Source: Palsa-147 sp036513895 (GTDB lineage Bacteria > Acidobacteriota > Terriglobia > Acidiferrales > UBA7541). Taken from it: a stretch of 64,000 nucleotides of DNA. Location of the stretch: positions 62,001-126,000 of the forward strand of contig DATBYF010000055.1 of the NCBI GenBank assembly GCA_036513895.1, in the 5' to 3' direction. The position numbers were made by a program, and so were the translations under genes. Below are positions 44,095-52,799 of this stretch, one piece after another (position 1 is the stretch's first letter; every line of letters starts with the position of its first letter). A model generated the notes under the pieces. It was not told the DNA's origin and ran no database searches. It saw only the letters and a list, made by a program, of their open reading frames with translations.

Positions 44095-44469
44095 ATGGAT
44101 AGGCCATCCTTGATTTCGTCGATGCCCACTGACCCGAAGCGCGCGATTGCCAGTTGTTGCGCTCCCGTGAAGCCTCCCAGAATCACCGAATCGCACGCGA
44201 AGGAGTATGCATGTTGCTTCAAAGCGCTCGCCGATCCGATGAGGATTCGCATTCTCAACCTGCTCGCGAACAATGACGACCCTGTCTGCGTTTGTGAGAT
44301 CGTCAAGCACTTTCCCGTCCAGCAGCCATCGATATCGCATCATCTTAAGATTCTTCGCGACTGCCGGTTCGTGCTCGCAGAACGGCGCGGAACGTTCATG
44401 TATTACCGCGTGAACCGCAAGTGCTTGTCGGAATTTCCCTACGCCGCCCGGGTAATCCTTAACGTGTAG
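44095..44469 (+). CDS. ArsR/SmtB-family regulator
   Basis: A 124-residue winged-HTH regulator: FKALADPMRIRILNLLAN, then VCVCEIVKHFPVQQPSISHH and LKILRDCRFVLAERRG. The CVC in the alpha-3 helix is the As(III)/metal-binding motif of classical ArsR, and further Cys pairs lie at ASCCAPV and YACCF, so it probably senses arsenic, antimony or a soft metal. An ATG 27 bases further in is an alternative start. It lies 88 bases upstream of the SoxC-like gene, so it may regulate that gene. Confidence 0.85.
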   Translation: MDRPSLISSMPTDPKRAIASCCAPVKPPRITESHAKEYACCFKALADPMRIRILNLLANNDDPVCVCEIVKHFPVQQPSISHHLKILRDCRFVLAERRGTFMYYRVNRKCLSEFPYAARVILNV

Positions 44470-44556
44470 TGAGAAAGTGACCGTGTGCAAGGAAAAACCA
44501 AATCATATTCATCGAACATCGTCAATGTTATATGGATTCTGAGGGAGAAAGTGGCG

Positions 44557-45744
44557 ATGCAAAACCGACTCACTAGACGAGCCTTCTTGGCAACGGCGGG
44601 TGCAAGTATCGGTGCCATGCACGTTTCTGCAACGGGTTTTCCGAAGGAATTAGGCGCACCGCCGCGCCCGTACGGTGAACGCTCGCCCTTTGAGCATTCA
44701 GTTCGCTTCCTTCCGAATTCGAGCACACCCGCATCGAGCTACAGCAGGACGCCTCTGCAAGATTTGGTCGGCATTATTACGCCCTCGGCATTGCACTACG
44801 AGGTTCATCATTCGGGCGTTCCTGAAATCGACCCTCGATACCACGAGGTAATGATTCACGGCCTGGTCGAACGGCCGCTGACCTTCGCGATGGACGATCT
44901 CCATCGCTTGCCATCCGTTTCCAGAATTCATTTCCTCGAATGCGCTGGTAACAGTAGCGGGGAGCAAATCGGACGGCATGCGATTAATCCCCAGAGAAGC
45001 CACGGTCTATTGAGTTGCAGTGAATGGACGGGCGTGCCGCTGCGAACTCTGCTGGAGCAAGTGAGACTGAAACCAGGCGCGACTTGGATTGTCGCGGAGG
45101 GGGCCGACGCGGGCAGGCTGGCACGAAGCATTCCGCTTGAGAAGGCACTCGACGACGTACTCGTTGCCTATGGGCAAAACGGCGAGGCGCTCAGGCCCGA
45201 ACAGGGATACCCCGTCCGACTCATCGTTCCAGGCTGGGAGGGCAATACGAATATAAAGTGGCTCCGCCGCGTGCAAGTCGTCGATCAACCCTACATGACC
45301 GCTTACGAAACGGGCCACTATACGGACCTTATGCCCGATGGAACCGCGCGACAGTTCACATTCGTCATGGAAGCCAAGTCCGTAATTACGCGCCCCGCGG
45401 GAGACCAACAATTATCGGGTGCTGGTTTCTACGAGATTACCGGGTTGGCATGGTCTGGCAGAGGACGAATCACCAAAGCTGAGGTCTCCACTGATGGCGG
45501 CACAATCTGGCAGGACGCACAGCTCAATGAGCCGATTTTGCCGAAGGCGCTGACACGTTTCCGGCTTCCGTGGTGGTGGGACGGGAAAGAGACTTCCCTC
45601 CAATCAAGATGTACGGACGAAACCGGCTATCTCCAGCCAACGCGAGAGGAACTCGTGACGGTTCGCGGACTCAATGCAACCGACCACTACAACGGAATCA
45701 AAATCTGGTACGTCCACGCAGATGGGAATGTGAGCCGTGAATAA
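44557..45744 (+). CDS. soxC: SoxC/SorA-like molybdopterin oxidoreductase (sulfite dehydrogenase type)
   Basis: A 395-residue sulfite-oxidase-family enzyme. The N-terminus carries a twin-arginine signal (TRRAFLATAGA), so it is exported folded with its Mo cofactor. HFLECAGNSSGEQ (about residues 122-134) holds the Cys that ligates molybdenum, and VPGWEGNTNIKWLRRV is typical of SoxC. The C-terminal part is the Mo-co dimerisation domain (ITKAEVSTDGGTIWQDA). I start at the ATG at 44557 behind GGGAG; the frame begins upstream at 44485. The next gene, a cytochrome c, overlaps it by 8 bases, as expected for a SoxCD- or SorAB-type pair that oxidises sulfite or related sulfur compounds in the periplasm. 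Confidence 0.87.
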   Translation: MQNRLTRRAFLATAGASIGAMHVSATGFPKELGAPPRPYGERSPFEHSVRFLPNSSTPASSYSRTPLQDLVGIITPSALHYEVHHSGVPEIDPRYHEVMIHGLVERPLTFAMDDLHRLPSVSRIHFLECAGNSSGEQIGRHAINPQRSHGLLSCSEWTGVPLRTLLEQVRLKPGATWIVAEGADAGRLARSIPLEKALDDVLVAYGQNGEALRPEQGYPVRLIVPGWEGNTNIKWLRRVQVVDQPYMTAYETGHYTDLMPDGTARQFTFVMEAKSVITRPAGDQQLSGAGFYEITGLAWSGRGRITKAEVSTDGGTIWQDAQLNEPILPKALTRFRLPWWWDGKETSLQSRCTDETGYLQPTREELVTVRGLNATDHYNGIKIWYVHADGNVSRE

Positions 45745-46288
45745 AAGCGCCTTCTGCATCATCTGCTTTGTCATCGCCGAGGCTACAGGCATGCTCGGAC
45801 AAAGCCAGCAATACAAATTGGGACGACTGGCGACGCCCGAAGAAATTCGGGAACTCGATATCTCCGTCGCGCCGGACGGCTCTGGCTTGCCCAAGGGAAG
45901 CGGCACGGTCACAAAAGGACAGCTTGTCTATAAGACGCTCTGCGCGAACTGCCACGGAGATCGCGGACAGGGAATGTTGGAGTATCCCGCGCTTGCCGGA
46001 GGCCAGGGTACGCTGAAAAGCAAGGAACCTTTGCGTACGGTGGGAAGTTACTGGCCGTACGCCACCAGTGTCTGGGATTTCATCCACCGGAAGATGCCTT
46101 ACGCTCGGCCGGGAACTCTCACGCCAGATCAAACTTATTCTGTTACCGCGTTCATTCTGTATCTCAATGGGATTCTCGACAAAGATGCGAAGCTTGACGA
46201 GTCAACGCTTCCTCGCGTGAAAATGCCCAATCGCAACGGCTTCGTTCCGGATGCTCGCCCCGACGTCCACAACAAGCCCGATCGATAG
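45737..46288 (+). CDS. cytochrome c, electron acceptor of the SoxC-like enzyme
   Basis: A 183-residue single-heme cytochrome c. A signal peptide covers about residues 1-22, CANCH (about 70-74) is the heme-binding motif, and a later Met (RKMPYARPGTL) is the probable sixth ligand. The family match is to SoxD/SorB-like subunits, including the PDGSGLPKGSGTVTKGQLVY lead. The GTG start lies inside the end of the SoxC-like gene (8-base overlap), so the two are translationally coupled and probably form one complex that passes electrons to the respiratory chain. Confidence 0.87.
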   Translation: MNKSAFCIICFVIAEATGMLGQSQQYKLGRLATPEEIRELDISVAPDGSGLPKGSGTVTKGQLVYKTLCANCHGDRGQGMLEYPALAGGQGTLKSKEPLRTVGSYWPYATSVWDFIHRKMPYARPGTLTPDQTYSVTAFILYLNGILDKDAKLDESTLPRVKMPNRNGFVPDARPDVHNKPDR

Positions 46289-46309
46289 ACAGATAGACAC
46301 CGATCAGAC

Positions 46310-47044
46310 CTATTTGATGTCTCCGTTCCTCGCAAGGACGTTGGTGGCCATCTTCGGAAGGGAAGGGATCAGCCACCAGAGGAAAAGAGTCGCGGCGGCT
46401 GCGCCGACCAATTGCGCGATGACAAACGCCGGGACGTCACTCCAGCGGATTCCTGCGAACGTATCGGTCACCGCCCGGGCTAGCGTGACCGCTGGATTCG
46501 CGAAAGAAGTGGAAGACGTAAACCAGTATGCCCCTGCAATGTAGGCTCCGACTGCAAAAGGCACAGCAGAGGATCGCAAACGTGCGCAACCCCAGATCAC
46601 TGCCAACAGTCCGAAAGTGGCAATGAATTCCCCGAGAATTTGACCTGAGCCCGCACGAACACGGTGCGAGACGAAGAAGACCGGGTCGTTGAACATAAGG
46701 TTAGCGGCTCCGACTCCAGCAAACGCTCCAGATATCTGCGCGGCGATATACCAAGGCGCATCCTTCCAAGCGATCCCGCCCAACGAGGCGTCCGCAAGTG
46801 TTACGGCCGGGTTGAAATGCGCGCCCGATAATTGCCCAAAAGCCAAGATCAGAGCAATTAGACCGGCCCCCGTTGCGGTTGAGTTCGCAAGCAACGCGAG
46901 TCCAACGTTTCCCCCGCAGAGACGTTCCGCCATAATGCCCGAGCCAACTACTGCAATCAGCAGAAAGGCCGTGCCAACCCCCTCGGCAGCCGACCGTTGC
47001 AGCAGTGGCATACGCGCGAGGTCACCATCTTCCTTTTTCGCCAT
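46310..47044 (-). CDS. aqpS: MIP-family aquaglyceroporin, AqpS-like
   Basis: A 244-residue major-intrinsic-protein channel with six membrane helices and the two NPA boxes HFNPAVT (about 76-82) and FANPAVT (about 182-188). In several bacteria AqpS replaces an arsenite pump: ArsC makes arsenite, which leaves through the channel. Here it is divergent from an arsR gene that is followed by arsC, as in such aqpS-type ars operons. The channel is therefore likely part of arsenic resistance. Confidence 0.88.
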   Translation of the reverse strand: MAKKEDGDLARMPLLQRSAAEGVGTAFLLIAVVGSGIMAERLCGGNVGLALLANSTATGAGLIALILAFGQLSGAHFNPAVTLADASLGGIAWKDAPWYIAAQISGAFAGVGAANLMFNDPVFFVSHRVRAGSGQILGEFIATFGLLAVIWGCARLRSSAVPFAVGAYIAGAYWFTSSTSFANPAVTLARAVTDTFAGIRWSDVPAFVIAQLVGAAAATLFLWWLIPSLPKMATNVLARNGDIK

Positions 47045-47053
47045 CAGGCTGTC

Positions 47054-47083
47054 TTTACTCCGCGGAAGTTTTCTAACTATAAT
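47054..47083 (+). promoter_or_regulatory. candidate arsR promoter in the aqpS-arsR divergent region
   Basis: TATAAT at 47078-47083 with a weak -35 TTTACT at 47054-47059 (18-base spacer). The start site would lie about 10 bases before the arsR ATG. The A/T-rich, partly symmetric sequence around the -10 box could also bind ArsR. Confidence 0.4.
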
Positions 47084-47099
47084 CGCTTAGGCAAATATA

Positions 47100-47456
47100 A
47101 TGAAGAAGGCAGAAACCCAAGTCAACCTGATGTTCCGTGCGTTTTCAGACCGCACGCGCTTGCGGATTCTGCGTCTCTTGTTCGGTGGAGAACTTTGCGT
47201 AGGCGACATCATATCCGTCATTCAGGTGCCCCAACCTACCGCGTCGCGGCACTTGGCTTATCTTCGCCGGGCTGGCTTGGTTGAGGCCCGGAAGGATGGC
47301 CTATGGAATCATTACCGGCTTGCGCCTGCCGGGACCGCATTTCAACGTGATCTGATTAAGTGCCTTCGAAGCTGCTTTCAAGACGTGCCTGAACTGGCGG
47401 CGGATGAAAAGCGGGCCGCGAAGATGCGCAAAAACAGCGGTTGTTGCCCCCGTTAA
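47100..47456 (+). CDS. arsR: ArsR-family arsenic-responsive repressor
   Basis: A 118-residue ArsR/SmtB repressor: FRAFSDRTRLRILRLLFGG, then LCVGDIISVIQVPQPTASRH and LAYLRRAGLVEARKDG. The metal site motif reads ELCVGD, so one Cys of the usual ELCVCDL is replaced by Gly; C-terminal Cys residues (CLRSCF and GCCPR) may complete the As(III) site, as seen in other ArsR variants. It probably controls both the divergent aqpS gene and the arsC gene downstream. Confidence 0.88.
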   Translation: MKKAETQVNLMFRAFSDRTRLRILRLLFGGELCVGDIISVIQVPQPTASRHLAYLRRAGLVEARKDGLWNHYRLAPAGTAFQRDLIKCLRSCFQDVPELAADEKRAAKMRKNSGCCPR

Positions 47457-47527
47457 GTTTTCTGCGCCCAAGTATATTCGCATATGCACATGTAGCCTAG
47501 AGCTGCCGAAAACCCGGAAGGTGAGAG

Positions 47528-48028
47528 ATGAATGGAAAAACAGGACACTTCAACGTTTTGTTTCTCTGCACGGGAAACTCTGCTCGCTCGATCATGGCCG
47601 AAGCAATACTCAACCGGAAGGGCTTTCCGAATTTCACAGCGTACAGCGCGGGCAGTCGGGCGAAAGGTGCCGTGCATCCCGCCGCACTTCGCCAGCTCGA
47701 AATCGCACATCTGCCGACAGGTGGACTTCGAAGCAAGAATTGGGATGAATTCGCAAGGCCCGACGCACCGCACTTGGACTTCGTGTTCACTGTCTGCGAC
47801 AACGCCGCAAAAGAAGCGTGCCCTGTCTGGCCCGGCCAGCCTATGACCGCACACTGGGGCATCCCGGACCCTGCCGCGGTCGAAGGCTCACAGGAGCAGA
47901 TCGCTCATGCCTTCCGTGATGCCTTCATGGTTCTCGATCGCCGGATCAGCCTCCTCTTGTGCTTGCCCCTGTCCAGCCTCGACGAATTGGCGATCAAAAA
48001 GCAAATCGATCAGATTGGGCATCAATGA
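47528..48028 (+). CDS. arsC: arsenate reductase, low-molecular-weight phosphatase type
   Basis: A 166-residue ArsC of the thioredoxin-coupled, LMW-PTPase-like class. LFLCTGNSARS carries the P-loop (CX5RS) with nucleophile Cys14, and VCDNAAKEACP supplies the two further cysteines of the disulfide relay. HWGIPDPA contains the general-acid Asp. It reduces arsenate to arsenite, which the AqpS channel can then release. A GAAGGTGAGAG site precedes the ATG. The next gene overlaps its stop by four bases (ATGA). Confidence 0.93.
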   Translation: MNGKTGHFNVLFLCTGNSARSIMAEAILNRKGFPNFTAYSAGSRAKGAVHPAALRQLEIAHLPTGGLRSKNWDEFARPDAPHLDFVFTVCDNAAKEACPVWPGQPMTAHWGIPDPAAVEGSQEQIAHAFRDAFMVLDRRISLLLCLPLSSLDELAIKKQIDQIGHQ

Positions 48029-48408
48029 CGGCCCGACTTAACCGGCGAATTGCCGCATATACCCTTCCGAACGAATCCACGAGCGAGGCCCGCGTTCGCC
48101 GATGGGCGGCCCTGTGTTCAATCTTGGGATACCTGCAAGTGCTAGGAGCCGTGCTGTCGCTGAGTCTCATCAAGCGGATCGGGTTTACGCCGCTGACCGT
48201 CCCCTCGAATCTAGGACATCTGCATCCGACTGCCTTCCTCGTGCTCCCGCATGACAAAATGCCCAAAGAACAGCAGGACTTTGGACTTTTACTTTTTGTC
48301 TCTGCTGCTGATCGCGACGGGATATTAGCACTACAATCCCAGTACAACAGTTCGTCGAATGTAGATTTGTCACACACGCGCCACCAGATCGGTAAAGGCA
48401 GAAAATAG
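48025..48408 (+). CDS. hypothetical protein co-translated with arsC
   Basis: A 127-residue product starting at the ATG that overlaps the arsC stop (ATGA at 48025-48028). It has a basic N-terminus, one possible membrane or hydrophobic helix (WAALCSILGYLQVLGAVLSL) and a polar C-terminus. No family is recognised. It may be a truncated transporter or a real accessory protein. The ASCH-domain gene starts on its stop codon (1-base overlap). Confidence 0.45.
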   Translation: MTARLNRRIAAYTLPNESTSEARVRRWAALCSILGYLQVLGAVLSLSLIKRIGFTPLTVPSNLGHLHPTAFLVLPHDKMPKEQQDFGLLLFVSAADRDGILALQSQYNSSSNVDLSHTRHQIGKGRK

Positions 48409-48710
48409 TGCGAGTTCGATACGACCGGATCACGACGACGATAAAGCGCGAATGGCTGGCTGAAATCATCGCCGGCGCGAAGAAGATCGAATACCGCCAG
48501 ATCAAGCCGTACTGGACGAAGCGATTCGCGAAGGTCTCGGTCCCATTCGAACTGCGGCTGTTGAACGGCATGACTCCTCCAGTGCCCGAGGTGACCGTGC
48601 TGATTCACAGGATCACGAAGGATCGCCACGCTGGAGAATACCGACTTCACATCAAGAAGGTTCTGGGATTCAAGCGCTGGGACAAGCGGCGGCGGAAGCC
48701 GAAACGGTAA
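48408..48710 (+). CDS. ASCH-domain-like protein
   Basis: A 100-residue protein resembling the ASCH fold: AGAKKIEYRQIKPYWTKRF followed by PFELRLLNGMTPPVPEVTVL, the strand-loop pattern of these RNA-binding, PUA-like domains. The GTG start shares one base with the preceding stop. The C-terminus is strongly basic (KRWDKRRRKPKR). It closes the apparent ars operon, though a link to arsenic is not established. Confidence 0.7.
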   Translation: MRVRYDRITTTIKREWLAEIIAGAKKIEYRQIKPYWTKRFAKVSVPFELRLLNGMTPPVPEVTVLIHRITKDRHAGEYRLHIKKVLGFKRWDKRRRKPKR

Positions 48711-48739
48711 GTGAAAGCGGATCGCGCAACCCTCGGTGC

Positions 48740-48955
48740 TCAAAAGTTGCCCGACAGCAAAGCCGGCGCGAACGCCTTCTTCAGGTGGTCTCGGTGGACG
48801 TGCAGGATTTCGCGAAACACATGGCCTGTGGTTTCTTCGTCCCGGCCCTCCCCGGAACGCAGCTTCGCCGCCGCAAGCTCGCGGAGAACGTAAAGCTGCG
48901 ACCCCGCATGCTGGTCGGCCGTGGAGACACGAACGTAATTGGCGGCTGTGTTCAC
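48740..48955 (-). pseudogene. serine recombinase, truncated after about 27 residues
   Basis: The first 27 codons (NYVRVSTADQHAGSQLYVLR and AA) match the N-terminus of the serine recombinase at 28118, including the Ser of RVST. The rest of the frame (from AKLRSGEG onward) is unlike any recombinase, so the gene is broken. It starts at a GTG 4 bases after the stop of the companion gene, exactly as in the intact unit. Confidence 0.7.
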
Positions 48956-48959
48956 CTGC

Positions 48960-49232
48960 TCAGTTCATCCTGTCTGCCGAATAAAGTTGGGTTCTGTCGG
49001 TGGCTCGCCCGAGACGAAGCGCGGCTTCGATGCACACCGTCGCCTCGGGAGCCAAGATGTTCATGTTCCCGCAGACCTCATCGTCCAGCAGTTGCGCGAT
49101 CTCTGAGTTGCTGAGCAGACGCAAGCGTCTGGATAGCTCAGCAGGGATCAGCAGTGCAGCTGCGAGTCGCTCCGCCGGATTGCGGGAGCGAACTCGCTTC
49201 CGCTGTTCCTCCATCAGGTCTCGGATCGTCAA
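48960..49232 (-). CDS. recombinase-companion protein, short copy (90 residues)
   Basis: The homologue of the protein at 27571-28113: TIRDLMEEQRKRVRS, AERLAAALLIPAELSRRLRL and EVCGNMNILAPEATVCIEAA. It starts at a TTG with GGGAGAGGG upstream. Its C-terminus is short, ending YSADRMN, and lacks the extra segment of the other copy. The partner recombinase after it is truncated, so this copy is probably a relic. Confidence 0.65.
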   Translation of the reverse strand: MTIRDLMEEQRKRVRSRNPAERLAAALLIPAELSRRLRLLSNSEIAQLLDDEVCGNMNILAPEATVCIEAALRLGRATDRTQLYSADRMN

Positions 49233-49384
49233 CTTGCCCTCTCCCTAGGTATACAAGCGAGCTTTTAAAATCGTCCAGATGACTTTTGCGAGTCATTCTA
49301 TGAGATGGGGTTGCAGCCGAGAGAGCGGGTGTTCCGTATTATCGGTAAGGCGTCCACGAACCAGTCCCGTGTCGCCACAGACTC

Positions 49385-50560
49385 TTAAGTCTCTTTTATC
49401 GCGATGCCAGTCTCTTCCAGAACCTTCTTAATCGCACGGTGGAGTTCCTCGATACCGACAGCCTCGTCTTGGTCCGCGACCTCATGCCGCCTATATCCAG
49501 CAATTGTCATCGCGACCTGTTCGCTGACGCGCGCCTCCAGCATGTTGCGAATGGCAGAACGACGGAGATGCTGCAAAAGGAGTCCCCTGTAAATCTCCCT
49601 GCCGCCCGGCAGCGGTTCCATCCACCCAAATCCACGTCGGACGCAGGCCCGCCGCCATCGCTTTCGTAGGTTCGTCGTGCAAAACAAGGGGACATGAGGA
49701 TAGTCGCAGCTATCCTCGTGCTCACACTTCTCATCGCTCTCGCCGTTCGACTCTTCTACATGACGGCGAGACGCTTCCTTCAGTCTGAGTTCCTCCACGA
49801 ACGGTTCAAGGCCGTCCAGAGGAATCATCCGAGACCTGCCGTCTTGCGTGAAGCCCCCTACGCGGATTTTGAGCGCGTCCAAGTCAACATGCCTGCACTG
49901 TAATTCCCGCGCTTCTCCAAGACGGCAGCCAGTCAGGTAAAGGAAGGTAACGACCGGATGCAACCGTTTAGGGAGTTCCTGGCGCAGCTTTTCAAAGTCC
50001 TCCGGCGCTAGAAAGTGCTTTCGTGGCCGATCCTCCGGGAGCACGGGAAAAGGCGGGAGGAACTGAATCTTTCCCTGCCGCAGGGCCAAATTCATCATGC
50101 AGCGCAGCAACGCGAGGTTGCGATTCAAAGTGGAGTTCTTCACAGGCCCGCCGCCGGGGGGGTGCGCCTTGCGCTTGCGGATGAAAGTTCTTAGGAGATT
50201 CGTCGTTATGGTTGGAACTCTCCGGCCTGCGAAAAAATCGTCGAGGTGCTTCAGTCCCGACACCGTTTCGGTGCCGTCCTCAAGTGACCTCCGGGAACGG
50301 TTTCCCCGTGCGCGATACTGCTCTAGGAGCGACTTGCGAATATCCTCGTATGTCAGCTTCGCTGGGTTGGTAGCGGGCGGAGATGCGACCCCCATCTCAA
50401 TGAAGCGTCGTTGAAGTAGGCGCTCGGCTGTCAATTTCGACTTGGACTTGCTGCTCTCCCGGATTTGTCGCCCGTTGCAATAGTAGTAGATGTGCCAGAA
50501 TCTCGAACCTTTGGCTTTCCTGATGCAGCCGGTCCCTTTCGCCCTCATAAGCCGCAGCAT
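49385..50560 (-). CDS. tyrosine recombinase (phage integrase family), apparently lacking the nucleophile
   Basis: A 391-residue integrase with the N-terminal SAM-like core-binding region (about 85-170) and the catalytic domain. Arg I is in TGCRLGEARELQ and the HxxR box in LQHLRRSAIRNM. The family normally continues with a GH pair and then a Tyr nucleophile (as in RYN). Here the matching stretch reads AGYRRHEVADQDEAVGIEEL: His is replaced by Tyr and the nucleophile position by non-Tyr residues, with no frameshift that would restore it. The enzyme is therefore probably inactive or altered. It lies at the left end of a phage-like gene set. Confidence 0.85.
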   Translation of the reverse strand: MLRLMRAKGTGCIRKAKGSRFWHIYYYCNGRQIRESSKSKSKLTAERLLQRRFIEMGVASPPATNPAKLTYEDIRKSLLEQYRARGNRSRRSLEDGTETVSGLKHLDDFFAGRRVPTITTNLLRTFIRKRKAHPPGGGPVKNSTLNRNLALLRCMMNLALRQGKIQFLPPFPVLPEDRPRKHFLAPEDFEKLRQELPKRLHPVVTFLYLTGCRLGEARELQCRHVDLDALKIRVGGFTQDGRSRMIPLDGLEPFVEELRLKEASRRHVEESNGESDEKCEHEDSCDYPHVPLFCTTNLRKRWRRACVRRGFGWMEPLPGGREIYRGLLLQHLRRSAIRNMLEARVSEQVAMTIAGYRRHEVADQDEAVGIEELHRAIKKVLEETGIAIKET

Positions 50561-50854
50561 TCCACGCCTTTGAACGGCGGGCCATCTGTTTTTCGATGTA
50601 GTTTTCCATTCTTGTAAACACCCCGCAAAATCACCGTGTAAGTTTCGGATTAAAGGCCACTTATTCTTCGCTTAAAAACCGGACGAAATAAAAAGCGGCC
50701 GGTGTACTACGGGCACAGAGAACGACCCTCTTCACCAGCGGATGAGGCTTTGGTACGTGATCGCTGAATCAGCACGAACAGTATTGCGGGCTGGATAAGC
50801 CAAACCTGACCAGTAGGCGTTGCAGGACGGACTTCCAGAACGGAGGAGACGCTA

Positions 50855-51205
50855 ATGGTGTGCCCAGACGCAAAAGATGGCGTTACGCAGTGCCAGCGAG
50901 AGGGCTGCTCGAACACCGCCGAGAAGAAGTTCTGTTCGTCGGCTTGCCGCCAAGCCGCGTACAGAAACTCGGAGGCGCACAAGGCGGCTCTGGCGAAGAA
51001 CAGGGACTGGCGTCTGAAGCGGCGCAACGCGTACCTCGGACTCCAGAGGCGCGACAAGACGCTGACCCCCTACTTCACCCCGTCGGGGCCGTCCAGCACG
51101 CAGACGTTCCGGCGAGGCGGCCTCGGCAGGTTTTGGACTCAGGTCGTGGACGGGAAACGCTTGAGATTGCATCTGCAACGGGAAGTTTCGCTTGCAAAGT
51201 CGTGA
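50855..51205 (+). CDS. small zinc-finger-type protein (116 residues)
   Basis: A 116-residue product with CQREGCSNTAEKKFCSSACR, a C-x4-C-x8-C-x3-C zinc-finger pattern, followed by a basic region (RDWRLKRRNAYLGLQRRDK). This is typical of small phage or mobile-element DNA-binding proteins. The ATG at 50855 follows GGAGGAG. It is the first gene of the + strand set after the integrase. Confidence 0.65.
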   Translation: MVCPDAKDGVTQCQREGCSNTAEKKFCSSACRQAAYRNSEAHKAALAKNRDWRLKRRNAYLGLQRRDKTLTPYFTPSGPSSTQTFRRGGLGRFWTQVVDGKRLRLHLQREVSLAKS

Positions 51206-51334
51206 TCGCAAGGTGCGGTTCTGCTACCGAAAATCTCGAGATTTTATTGAGCAACTGGGCACGGCTCCTGTTCCACGCACCTACCGGCAGGACGATAGCC
51301 GGAGTTATGCGCGGCAGGCGAAGGGAGAAATGCG

Positions 51335-52009
51335 ATGAGTGCAATAAGCGCAGTTAGGACAATAAGTCCAGCCAACGAACCTTGCAGGTCGCAGAAAAAG
51401 AGATTTGCGACCGAGCAAGAAGCAGTCGGCTTCGAAGCGAAAGGCCGGGCGACGTATGGTGGTATCAGACAGCACGCCTACCTTTGCGAAGACTGCGGCA
51501 GCTATCACTTGTCCTGTCTCTCGCCCGATGCGAGAAATGTCACAGACTACAAAAGAATCGAGAACGGGCGTCCTGCTGCGGCCTTTGAGAAACGCCGGAG
51601 GGTCACCGACGACGATGTCCGACAAATGGTCGCACTTCGCAAGCAGGGGTTGGACAACACCCAAATCGCGGAGCGCCTCAACTTTTCCGATACAACTGTG
51701 TCAAAGCACCTCAAGCGCCAGGCCGAAGCCCCGAAGTTCCAACAGCCGACCGTCGATTCGCTCTCGTCTGAAGAGAAACATCTTGAGGCGAAGCTGAATC
51801 GGGTGCGGGAGGAGAAGCAGCGACTGATTGAACTCAACGCCGTCAAGGTAGCCAGGTTGGTTGACGACCAAGTCTCGATTCGCCGAGGATTGCAGTCAAT
51901 CCTGCTGACTGTAGACGATGCGCTTGACGTGACCATCAAGCTGACCGAGGTCTTGGGCTTGTCGAATCAGCAGGGACATGATGCGAGCGCCCAAGTCAAT
52001 CGCCAATGA
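51335..52009 (+). CDS. zinc-ribbon / helix-turn-helix protein
   Basis: A 224-residue product. An N-terminal zinc-ribbon part has YLCEDCGSYHLS, a resolvase-like helix-turn-helix follows (TDDDVRQMVALRKQGLDNTQ, then IAERLNFSDTTVSKHLKR, about 90-128), and then a coiled coil (SSEEKHLEAKLNRVREEKQR, about 143-162). The layout suggests a DNA-binding regulator or terminase-small-subunit-like protein of the element. The exact family is not known to me. Confidence 0.6.
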   Translation: MSAISAVRTISPANEPCRSQKKRFATEQEAVGFEAKGRATYGGIRQHAYLCEDCGSYHLSCLSPDARNVTDYKRIENGRPAAAFEKRRRVTDDDVRQMVALRKQGLDNTQIAERLNFSDTTVSKHLKRQAEAPKFQQPTVDSLSSEEKHLEAKLNRVREEKQRLIELNAVKVARLVDDQVSIRRGLQSILLTVDDALDVTIKLTEVLGLSNQQGHDASAQVNRQ

Positions 52010-52253
52010 TGAACGACACCTGGGGCCGTCTCTCTCGGCGTCGAGGGTAAGCAGAAGCGGGCGGATGAACGAGACCAACGAATGACCGCGGGGGCGTTGC
52101 AGAGGGCGAATACCCCGAGTCCCCGCTGGTGCAGATTACTACGAGCAAAGAGATGCTCTCGTCACAGCGAGGGGCTTGATCTGATGCGGTGGGCGTGAGT
52201 GCGGGTTTCAAAAACGGGTTCGGTGGTCGGAGTCACAACTAAAGGAGAAGACG
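52010..52253. other. intergenic region, nothing supported
   Basis: About 0.24 kb between two genes of the phage-like set; probably leader sequence of the next gene. Confidence 0.3.
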
Positions 52254-52793
52254 ATGAAAGTCATCAAGGCTCGGATCAAGGGAGTGGGACTCGGGATTCT
52301 GCTGCACAACCCGGCTGGCATGGGGCAGTCGAACGGGAAGAAAGTCATCCCCACGCCGGAACAGGAAGCTGCGGCGGGTTGCTACTGGACGGAAGACGAG
52401 ACGTCGGTCGCGATCCCGTCGTGGAATCTGTCCCGGGCGTTGGTCAGGGCTGCCGCCTTGTACAAGGACGGCAAGGTCGCTATGTCACGCATCGTGGCTG
52501 GCAGTGTGGCTGTAGAGCCAGCGATGCTCAGCTTCGGCACGAACGAGTACGCCATCGACACGCGCCGCGCCGTCGTGCAGCGGCAAGGAATCCTGCGGTC
52601 GCGTCCTCTCCTTACGAATTGGCTGCTCGACTTCGACCTCCTCGTGAGCGAGGAGGATGTCAGCCCAAAGGCGTTTCCCATGCTGCGCGCGATCTGCGAG
52701 GACGCGGGACGGCGCGTTGGCATCGGCGACTTCAGAATCGAAAAGAACGGTCCGTTCGGCAAGTTCGTCGTTGAGTCCTGGGAAGTCCAGTAG
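52254..52793 (+). CDS. phage-type hypothetical protein (179 residues)
   Basis: A 179-residue product with AAAGCYWTEDETSVAIPSWN near residue 40 and VGIGDFRIEKNGPFGKFVVE near the end. These two motifs occur together in uncharacterised phage and prophage proteins with a beta-rich fold. I cannot assign a function. The ATG follows AAAGGAGAAGACG. The GGCNN tract begins just after its stop. Confidence 0.6.
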   Translation: MKVIKARIKGVGLGILLHNPAGMGQSNGKKVIPTPEQEAAAGCYWTEDETSVAIPSWNLSRALVRAAALYKDGKVAMSRIVAGSVAVEPAMLSFGTNEYAIDTRRAVVQRQGILRSRPLLTNWLLDFDLLVSEEDVSPKAFPMLRAICEDAGRRVGIGDFRIEKNGPFGKFVVESWEVQ

Positions 52794-52799
52794 AGGGTT

